In this document: positions 55,120 through 64,000 of the stretch, piece after piece
Position numbering within the stretch: the first letter of the stretch is position 1
Layout of the letters: every line of letters begins with the position of its first letter
Assembly (NCBI GenBank): GCA_038501625.1
Contig: JAZAYU010000262.1
Span: 434,001 to 498,000 of the forward strand
Direction of reading: 5' to 3'
Origin: Corbicula japonica
Taxonomy: Eukaryota > Mollusca > Bivalvia > Venerida > Cyrenidae
DNA length: 64,000 nt
Translations under genes and position numbers: made by a program
The notes under the pieces: generated by a model
Databases searched by the model: none
What the model saw: only the letters and a program-made list of their open reading frames with translations
What the model was told of the DNA's origin: nothing

Positions 55120-57213
55120 AAGTAAAACCTCAAACACAAAGTTAAAAAGAGGCATATTTTTGAAACTTTGTGTCGAATAGTTATAAATAATACTAGTAGT
55201 TGGTAGTTGTGTTGTTTTTATTTTAAAATGATGCAAAAATAATAATGAACACGTAGTTTTAGTTCAAATTGTTATCTTTAGTCGTGCCAAATAGAAACCT
55301 GTTTATAACCTTACAACAATCACATTTGGATGTTATTGGTAAGCCCTCTTATACTGCTCGCGCTACTTGTAAGACCAACTTCCAATGTAAAGACGGATAT
55401 TCAGTCAGTGTTTTGTTTCAAACACACGATATAAAATTATTACAACTTAACATTTGGTATAGGTTAAAGTGTTTACAAGTAGGTAAGTGTTTAAATTTTT
55501 AATTTAATTTTTATAGTACATATTATAATGCGAGGCTTTATTTTTTATTATTGTTTGCTTTTATTACCGTATATTTTTTCGGGTTTGAAAATAATAATAA
55601 AAAGTAAAAATCACCATACGAACAGGCTATGAACTTAAAGCCTGATTTTAAATACAAAAGATCAACAAGCGCAAGCATGTTTATTATATTGGTCATTTAA
55701 TTGTCAGTGCTGTTAAAAATCACCTCAAGCTGTTTAATTCATACATATATCAGAACCCTTTGTCCAGACCTGTTTTGGGGTTTTGCGGTTTATTTGTGTT
55801 AACTGGAATAGCGAAAGAAAGTAACATCAGATAAAACCAATCATGATGTATATTCCATGAATTCAACCAGAGACTGACCATTAAGTATCATAATGTTATT
55901 ATATAGCGAATACTTCACAATAATGTGAAGTTAGCTTGGTGTTTAGCAAACTGAGCTGTATATATGAACAATGAAGAATGGAAGACAACCCATATAATAT
56001 TTATAGATGATGTATCAATAAGCATGCCAGATTAGTCTATCTTGGAAGATATGTACCTACTTAAAAAGTAAATGTCATAGATTGGTTGAACGATCAATGT
56101 ATTTCTCATTGGGTTATTTCGTAATGAGTGGACTAGACAGTTGTATATGTAAATTAATGTAAGTGATAAATGGATTTTGACATACCGATTTAGGATTACA
56201 TTGTTGGACTTCTTTAAAAGACATCGATTTCTATGATAAGAACTTTCAGTACTAACAATATTCGATCTTACATTCACTTGTTTGTTTAACTAAACCAGGT
56301 GTGTTAGGCTGTGCAACATTCTGACTGAAAACATGTGTAAATACAAATGAAGTAGAATACGTTCGTTCCCAACTAAAATTGTTGTAAAAGGCATGAAAAA
56401 GCCATCATATTCATGCTGAACATGTAGTTTTATCTGCTCAAAAGTTTTGGTTCACAAATGTGGACTTCACTTATCTTTAATTAAAAATCAAAAGTTTGTG
56501 ACAACCGTTACTTTTTTATTAAAATGAACTTATCATCAGTTTATGAAAATTCTCTTTCCAAAACCTGAAAGTTAAGTGATAATTAAACAACCGTAGTATA
56601 ACATTTATACACTAAGTGGGAGAAATTATCAACATACTTATATTATACATGTTTATTTACTTAACATTAGAACTTACATGTTTGAAACAGGAACTATAAA
56701 ATAAACTTTTTAATCATTTGTTTTATATGATGAACATTATTTCCATCTTAACCAGAAAACGATTACTTTTCATATTAAATACTGAAATACTTGCGGATGT
56801 GTGCTTGCGAAGAGGTGTTATCAAAAGTTTTGAAGGTTGTCCTGGTAGTTGCTTGTATGACATCGTATACCTATTATAAGTTTCAAATGTCTTCCTTGAA
56901 TATTTGCTGAGAAAAGTGGACTTCAACAAAATACTTTTGAGTGAAAAAGATAATTTACAAATGAGGCATAACTTAGACGACAAAGTTGTAAAATGTTGCC
57001 TGGTGGTTCCAAAAGGGTGTCAGATTTTAAGTTTCGAAGCACGAATTGATTTGTTATTGAGAATTCAATCTTCATTTATAAATTAACCAACATTTATTAT
57101 TGAAAAGTGGCCTAACTTTGCCCCAATGCAGTAAAATGTAAATGAATAACGAAACTTGTTCTAGTAGATATAATATTGTTAGACAATCATTTTAAGCTTC
57201 AATACTCTACTAT
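55120..57213. other. No gene resolved
   Basis: Around 55281-55339 on the plus strand, ATCTTTAG and GTAAGCCC bracket an open 59-nt segment (VPNRNLFITLQQSHLDVI). This is exon-like but unsupported. A minus frame at 56723-56983 is AT-rich without a recognised domain. Confidence 0.25.
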
Positions 57214-58015
57214 TACTGTAAACTCCCTAAACCGGTGACCTTCGGGACTGAAGAAAACAACCGGTTTAGAGAGGATTACGGTTTACAGAGGATTTTACCT
57301 TTATCGCCAAATTTGACTAGTGGTGTACTTACATTCGTATTAGTATGGTATATCGCCTTCCTAAGCCTTACCTTAATGTATGCATTCACATCTTAGATAG
57401 ATTCGTTATCCTAAAAAAGAAATATAATCCAACATTTTTAATTTCTTTACTCATATCGATATACGTTTTCATAATTACAATACAAATTCTGTATGAGAAT
57501 GGAATTAACCCATATCCCCATCCTTTTTCGTTTAGTGAGAGTTTCAGACATAATTAATTCTACTGATAAATTATATATAATATAATTAATTAATTATATA
57601 TAAATGTGACCAGTTATGTTAAAAATTACATCATAAAAAGTTGCAGTTGTTTAAACAACGCATTTAACAGATAATTTTCTAATAATTGTCTACTAATTGT
57701 CTACTGGACTCCTTAATCTTACATATGTTTACACAACAATAACCTTTCCCACTCATTATTCCTGATAATTTTCATACCTTTTGAATAATAATATGCAGGG
57801 TCCTCATTGGAACCTGCTGATGTTTGACATGTTTGACAATACACACACATCTGACTAGACAAATTTTAAGTCCGGTTTCCGGAATTCGAAGGTTCCGGTA
57901 ATTGGAGGTTTTTGCGACAATAAAATAAGAAGGAAAAAATCGGGACCGTGAAAATTTTGCCGTTTTCGGAGGATTCCTGATTAAAGTGGATCCGGTTAAG
58001 GTTGTTTTTACTGTA
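57214..58015. mobile_element. Possible Tigger/pogo-like non-autonomous element
   Basis: The left end is TACTGTAAACTCCCTAAACC. The right end, reversed, is TACAGTAAAAACAACCTTAA followed by CCGG. CAGTAAA...CCT.AACCGG is the usual look of Tigger/pogo termini with a TA target. A second inverted terminus-like segment (CCGGTTTAGAG...GGTTTACAG) lies at 57258-57290, suggesting nesting. No transposase frame is visible, and the end match is only moderate. Confidence 0.45.
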
Positions 58016-58019
58016 TTAA

Positions 58020-58823
58020 TAATGAGAAACAAAAACTAAACTGAACTTTAATGACTTAGTTCTAACTTGTAGCTGAGAATATAGCCTTCAACAAAAACAA
58101 CTATTTGAAAATTCTGAATAAAATAAGCAGTCAAGAGTTTTTAACATTGTCCTGTATGTATTTTCGAAACAAATCAATTTTAAAGCTCTACCTTTAAGTC
58201 GAAAGTGACTGAAGGAAATAGATTTTAACAAAAGCTTAACCAAAAATGTTAAACAGTGACATAATGTCATCAAACAGTAGTGAAAAGTTATGAAATGTGT
58301 CCTGTGGTTGTTATTATGATAAATAAACTATTTTAAACTACAAAGTTTTACCTTGAATTGTTACTAAGAAAACGTTTAATAAAAACACAACTAAAACAGA
58401 AATGCGGGCGACAGACGACGGACGCCATGGCTAAGGCGTTTGTTCATCTGTCTAAAATGACGATTTAAATGGATGCAACGATGTTACGATTATTGTTGTC
58501 GTATTATTAATCTGATCGGCCTTCCTTGAGGTTGTAGATGATATTGCTCATAGTGGGATTCGATCCCGTGACGAACGGCGACCACACAGAGCCATGCTAA
58601 TTATAATAATAAAATAGTTAAATTTTGAATAATAAAAACGAGTAAAAATACGTGCGTTTATAATACTTGTTTTGTGACAGACTTAAATACGCTTCAGTCG
58701 GCCAACTTTGACTATCTCTACTACACTACTCAAGACACGCCTCCGGTGTATATGAATGCTTTACAAATTCAAACTTTTTCTATATCTACGCCAAATAGTG
58801 CGCGATAGGATATTTCACTGATA
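58020..58823. other. No gene seen; one tRNA T-arm-like segment
   Basis: On the minus strand near 58550-58580, CACGGGATCGAATCCCACTA is a good tRNA T-arm/B-box. No D-arm or acceptor stem is paired with it, so it is probably a SINE fragment. The rest is AT-rich. Confidence 0.35.
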
Positions 58824-59418
58824 GGCCGGTATTCCATTCAAACATGTGGTGAGACGTGAACGTACATGTAATGTGTGAGCGTGAAATCTAAACATGAGGC
58901 GTGATTTTTCAGGGACACACTATTCCATAGATCAGTCTAGCTAACGTAAAATGCAAATTATTTCTTCCTTTTTCATTTTGAAACATTACATGGCCAAAGC
59001 ATTAGCTCTTTTGGGTGGTTTCGCACATTTTTATATTTTCATGCACACACGCACAAACAAATACATAGATGGTGGATACGAAATAGCATCAAAACAGAGG
59101 AACATAGCACTGCTCTGTACCCTCTCAAGCGACTGATCATACAGTAAAGGGGATTTTCTGATTAATTCTATGAATTTTTTAGTCTTCAGTCACCTCAGTC
59201 TTGGACATAGAACCTTTCATTTTCTTTCTTGAGCGTGAAAAATCACTACATGTAGCGATCGACTTCACGATTGCGTTTCACGCTCACATAGCCGTTCACG
59301 CTAACGTAACGCTCGAGTCGATATGGAATACTGACGATAGAAAAATGTGTGTTCGATTGTTTACGTTCCACGTTGCGTTACACGTTCACGTGTACACCGT
59401 TTACATGGAATACCGGCC
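58824..59418. mobile_element. 595-bp inverted-repeat element with GGCCGG ends
   Basis: The left end is GGCCGGTATTCCAT. Its complement ATGGAATACCGGCC ends at 59418. Arm similarity continues for about 45 bp (ACGTGAACGT...). Flanking trinucleotides are ATA and TTA, so a 3-bp target duplication of Harbinger type is possible but not exact. The interior is rich in AACGTGAACG-type sequence. No transposase. Confidence 0.7.
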
Positions 59419-59419
59419 T

Positions 59420-61394
59420 TACTGTGAAAAATACTCAAAGAAACTATTTTTATTCGGTAGTTATTATACTATATATTCATGCATTTGCTCTAAAAGATCG
59501 AGATGAATACGCTGCAAAATTGTGTCGGCCGTCGCTATGTTTGAAAACATGGCGCTGCTCCTTATACATCCGATGTCTGATTCGAAAAAAAATGGCGACT
59601 GGGACTATTCCGATCTTCACAAATCATCAATTATTTTGGATTTTTTAGCGACTGGCATGAATGCGTAACGCTCTTAGAAAAACAAAAGTAAGAAGCAAAA
59701 TTTCATTGAAATATAATCATGTTTTGGCAATTAAAAAGCGCCTTTTTGTTAGAGGGTTTAGAATATGAGTTACCTATTATTTAAACTGATTTTAAAGTAA
59801 CTTAGAGCGGTTAAGCACATTCTATGTACCATAGTGATGTTTTGTTGGTCCGCGTTACAATTATTTTTATTTTCGAAATTGCTTGATCTGTTTTGTATAA
59901 ACGTTATGCTACAATTAAAATTAATTAAATTAATGTAAATATCGTTTATTACAGGAATACACGTAATAGTTACTTAAGATGCATTCTACTTTGTAAAGTG
60001 TTCAGACGTTTTATAATGCAAATCTTTTACATCCGTTTCAGACTTTGAGGACATGGGAATTAGCTTATCGAAAGGGACAAGCTATTACATACATAAATCA
60101 TTTTCATTGTATAAGTGCCGGTCACAACCACACTAATTTATGCTAATGAACAGAAATGTTAAACTACTTAGCAAATGGATTAGGTTGATAAGCACGCTGC
60201 CAAACAAAGTAAACCACCAAATTCGATTATCCAGCAGGCCTACTGTGCTACATGTAGTTCTAGTTAAAATCTAAAAGGCTTTCTCTGGTTGCTCGTTTTC
60301 ATGTGAAGACCCACAAGGGTTGAGCACTGCATAGCATGGTAAGAATTAATAAAAGGGTTGAGACAATTCAACATTAACATTTGTAGATTGTTTACGTTCA
60401 TAGAGTGTTAGTACGTACGTATAATCAAATAAATTGAGTTGGACAGAATTGGAATATTAAAAAGCTTATCATTATATCCGGAATTATTATATTCGGAAAC
60501 ATGTTCTCTTATAATAGTCTTGCAATACAAATTTTGTCAACCGAGACTATAAAAAGCGATAGGAATTGTTGAACTGCATGATTCAATGGCTATTACGGAA
60601 AATTGTGTAGATAAAAACTTCCTTTTTTATCAAACGGATGCTCTCATTTAGTTCTGGACGTTTATGTGTGATCATATTGTATCTTTAAGGCGGCAGTAAA
60701 CGGTTATCTATATCGCAAAACCGAAGAATCACAGCCGACACGACAAGTCCACTTGCTCCCTACTAGCACATACCTGAAACAAAAAGGGCACATAACTGAC
60801 ATCACAATGACATTCAGTTTATGGAAACAAAGCAAAATTATATTCAAAACATATCAGTTGAATTTTAAGCACCATTAACTTTCAAATTCTGGTCGCGAAA
60901 ACTGGTCGGCCGACGAGGCGAAATTTCAAACATTCATAGGATCACAGCTTTCTTATTGCCAACAACCAAAATAAATGCTTGTCACTCACACATGGTAAAA
61001 TCCCTACTGTTTCATTAAATCATACTCAAAATATACCATAACCTTCAAGATTTTGCACTACTCACACTTGTTTGTATGCCCCTTGAGAATTGCAAGTTAA
61101 ACTGAAGGCAGAGCCAGAAATGTATTAGTTTCGCATTTCCAAGCACCTGCCTCACACTGAAAGTGTCAAGGTCAAAAAGAGCATGTCAGGCAATTTTTGG
61201 GGATCCTAGCTACACATGTGAAACTGCAAATATAGCATCTAAAAATATTTTAAAGTGCCATGAAGCTTACAGTTTGCCCACTTACCTCTTATCTTCAAAT
61301 TTGACCGGGGCCAATTCGCATCTATGGCTAGAAAGTCTTTACTGCTACCCTTGTTTTAATTAACAAAGCAATATACAAATCACGAAATTGACAA
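59420..61394. other. No gene resolved
   Basis: On the minus strand near 60772, CCCTTTTTGTTTCAG is a good splice acceptor, followed by GTATGTGCTAGTAGGGAGC. It could head a 5' UTR exon, but no donor or coding frame can be tied to it. Plus frames at 59201-59648 overlap the end of the GGCCGG element and are not convincing. Confidence 0.25.
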
Positions 61395-61690
61395 ACGAAA
61401 CGGAGTGGAAATGGAAATGAAACGCTTTTCACTCTATATTGAAACGGGAACGCAATGGAAACGGAACGCTCTTGAAATGGAAACGCAACTGAGCTAAAAA
61501 CGTTTGAAACGCTTGAAACGGTAGAAACGCTATAATCGGAGCGCTTGGAACGCTAGAAACCGTAGAAACGGAATAATCGGAACGCGTGAAACGGCCCAAC
61601 TATTTATAGTAGCGTTTTTACCGTTTCTAGGTCACCCGATTATTTATAGTAACGTTCTAATCGTTTCTTTAAACGAAATTAAATTAACGA
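61395..61690 (+). repeat. GAAACG-rich degenerate array with opposed CGTTTC arm
   Basis: Irregular GGAAACG/GAAACGC/GGAACGC units fill 61395-61600. They are followed by opposite-strand units (ACCGTTTCTAGG, TAACGTTCTAATCGTTTC), making an imperfect fold-back. Two exact GAAANNGAAA spacings occur at 61408-61417 and 61474-61483. Confidence 0.75.
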
Positions 61691-61694
61691 AAAT

Positions 61695-63190
61695 AATAGT
61701 TGTCGAAATGACGCTTCGTGGGACTCGTGTTTCAAGTAATAATAAGTAATAATATTTACCATTATTCAGCACTGATCGAGCAATTATTACACATTTATCG
61801 AAAGATTGGACATTTCGCTACATGTATATGCATGAGGACCTCGGGTTAATATATATTTTTCAATTGAACCTATGTTTATGCGTGCACGCTTTTTGATCTC
61901 GGATAATTTGAAGATGCGTTTTTATTGATTTGTTTTATAACTTTACAAAGCGACATTGAAGAGATCTAGCAAAAAGTACGGACAACGCAGCATTACTTTG
62001 TTTCTTGCGTCGGGGATTCAGAAATGAAAAACAAAATAGCATGTCGCAATGGTTCATTTTACTCATAGGAAACAGCATCAACTACCCTTTTGAAAAATAT
62101 TTTCAGAAATTTAATATTCGTCATTAAATATGACCTACAATCAAACGCCGACAATAAGATCAGATGTCCGAATATTTGGCGGTAAAAACCACGTGATTTG
62201 TTCGAAATACACGTTGTATGCCCGCCGAGTACATCCTAATCATATGACGTAAAAATACATATGACGAACAATTAAACCTTAACAATACGTCAGACGTGTG
62301 CAATTAAAATAAACACATGATTTGCACGAGATGCACGCTTCTTCTCGTCCAATATTTATTACAAGTTGCGTTTCGTCTAAATATAATTGTTCAGCAATAG
62401 CAAGTTTGGAAAAAGTGATCTCCATTTGAATTCTCAACAGTAGGAACTTTCCCGTTAATCAAGAAGAGATTACCTCCCGTGGACATTTGACGATTATTTT
62501 TTTCGGTTTATACTGAACAAATATCCAATGTAACTCTAGAAAGCTTAGTCACGTTGTAGTATTGCAACACCGAATTTAAATGAGCGTAATTGTATAAAAT
62601 ATTTGTTTCTAAAGTTTCAGTTTCTTAACTAACTAACTACTTTTCGAATACGCATGCATGCTTCAAAAACAAAAAGCAAAAGATAGATATCAGTCGGATC
62701 GGGTCGCACGTGTGGATACATCTCCGGAGCTAAATATTTAAGCACCTTAATAATTACATGTGTAAGATGTTTTGCTATATTTTTTTCAATAATCTAAGAT
62801 CCTCATAACGCAATAATTTTTACAGTGTTGTTAGAAATGCAATCATGGTAAATGCACTCTAAGGCATGCTTATCGTGCAGACAATGTTCATTAATCACTT
62901 TAATCCTAGCGTCAGCTCGAGTCATGTATACGCACGTGTGCCCCGCGCTGGAAATTTTCGGGAACTTAATATGAATCTAAAACTATATCGTCTTTGATAG
63001 TGATTAACATTATTCTGATGTAAAATTTTTAAAATTACTCAAAATTACCAATGTAAACTAATCTTATTAATTCAATAAATTTATTTAATGTGACCTGACA
63101 TACGTGTAGTAATAATGCTACCATGCTGAAATAGGGTCGCTGACAAAAATGATAATCTTCTGTTAATTTTATAACAACGTACTTCTTTTT
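61695..63190. other. No gene seen
   Basis: AT-rich with scattered CACGTG, ACGCACGTGTG and TGACGTAA motifs. No exon-like frame or bounded repeat was identified. Confidence 0.35.
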
Positions 63191-63452
63191 ATAATTTATA
63201 AATAATACACACTCTTTACTTTCGAATTTTTGAACACTTGTTCTTTATCAAGAAAAATACAGAAATAATTGTGTTTAAGTAAAATCCATGTTGCAAGCGT
63301 ATTGTTGTTTGATGTTTCTCAGGACGACGTCGTCCTGAGAAACATCAAACAACAATACGCTTACTTAAACACAATTATTTCTGTATTTTTCTTGATAAAG
63401 AACAAGTGTTCGAAATTTCGATAGTAAAGAGTGTGTATTATTTATAAATTAT
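63191..63452. repeat. 262-bp near-perfect palindrome
   Basis: The arms start ATAATTTATAAATAATACAC and end GTGTATTATTTATAAATTAT. The centre is the perfect palindrome AGGACGACGTCGTCCT (63321-63336). The arms match almost throughout, apart from a 14-nt insertion in the left arm near 63281-63295 and a few changes near CGAATTTTTGAACAC. There is no spacer at the centre. Confidence 0.95.
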
Positions 63453-64000
63453 ATAACTGACTTCCCTTTTGGAAGATTTTGCGTAATTGTGATACTTCTT
63501 TTTTAAATTTACAAATTCATAGTTCTAAAGTTTATTGTCAAATTCAGTTTGAAACTTAATTTCATAATTGACCATCTATAATTCTTTGTAAGTGGTTTGA
63601 CAATTTTATTACTTATAAGATGTAGATATCACGGAAAGTTGTCATGGCAACATTTGCCCGAGGCAGATAAATTATCGGAATTTTAGGGATTGTACATGAA
63701 CATTATGACAGTCTTACTTTGACTCTTCTTTAAGAAACAACTAAATCATAATCAAGAGCGAATGAATACCGCTCATAAATAAGGATTACTTAAACTAAAT
63801 TTAATGAATAGTGATTTTACTTGATTTTTACTGAGCAAGTGAAAACCTTGTACATTTATATCTAACACAAATATTGGGAACATTACTTTTTTGTTATTTG
63901 GCGTTATTTGAAACAAGAAATAGAGAAATTTTATACGTGTTATTTACTGCCGACAGAAACCCGACGTATTTAACACTGAAGTAGAAATTAGGCGAGTTTT
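63453..64000. other. AT-rich stretch to the window edge, nothing recognised
   Basis: No exon-like frame or repeat was identified. Confidence 0.4.

Overview
The window looks like nuclear DNA of a marine bivalve mollusc, probably a heterodont clam. It is AT-rich and gene-poor, its one clear gene is split by introns of 0.7-10.6 kb, and it is full of short DNA transposons, fold-back elements, tandem arrays and decayed retroelements. Two arrays (a pearl-type element at 4.4-6.9 kb and a 155-bp array at 14.9-16.2 kb) have the look of repeats common in bivalves. That taxonomic call is an inference from remembered repeat types, not a database result.

The main gene is on the minus strand. Seven coding exons between 50552 and 22700 join to exactly 840 nt, giving a 279-residue protein with consistent GT-AG introns. 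It is an interferon-induced protein 44-like (IFI44/IFI44L) P-loop GTPase, a family tied to antiviral immunity. The start context is MGNYLS, a likely N-myristoylation signal. Walker A is GATQAGKS, the switch-II motif is DVMG, and the usual TKxD base-recognition motif reads TCID. At the left edge (2-109, plus strand) is what appears to be the last coding exon of another, unidentified gene, followed by a poly(A) signal.

Left of the IFI44-like gene (1-22.7 kb) lie a truncated LINE (1.5-3.3 kb), a 3.3-kb TTAA-bounded element apparently enclosing the pearl-like element, tRNA-derived SINE copies, the 155-bp array, a Penelope-like reverse-transcriptase relic (16.6-18.0 kb) and a 782-bp TTAA element with perfect 18-bp inverted ends. 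The introns hold more of the same. Intron 5 (10 kb) has two inverted-repeat elements and a Penelope-like relic whose 3' end stops about 14 nt from a splice donor. Intron 4 has a 73-bp palindromic element inserted in one arm of a larger fold-back. Intron 1 (10.6 kb) has two LINE fragments, several fold-backs and a direct-repeat-flanked composite.

Right of the gene (50.6-64 kb) are a Tc1/mariner-like MITE, a third Penelope-like relic, Tigger-like and GGCC-ended inverted-repeat elements, a GAAACG-rich tract with interferon-response-element-like spacing, and a 262-bp near-perfect palindrome. I found no CRISPR array, no rRNA, no intact tRNA and no complete transposase or reverse transcriptase.
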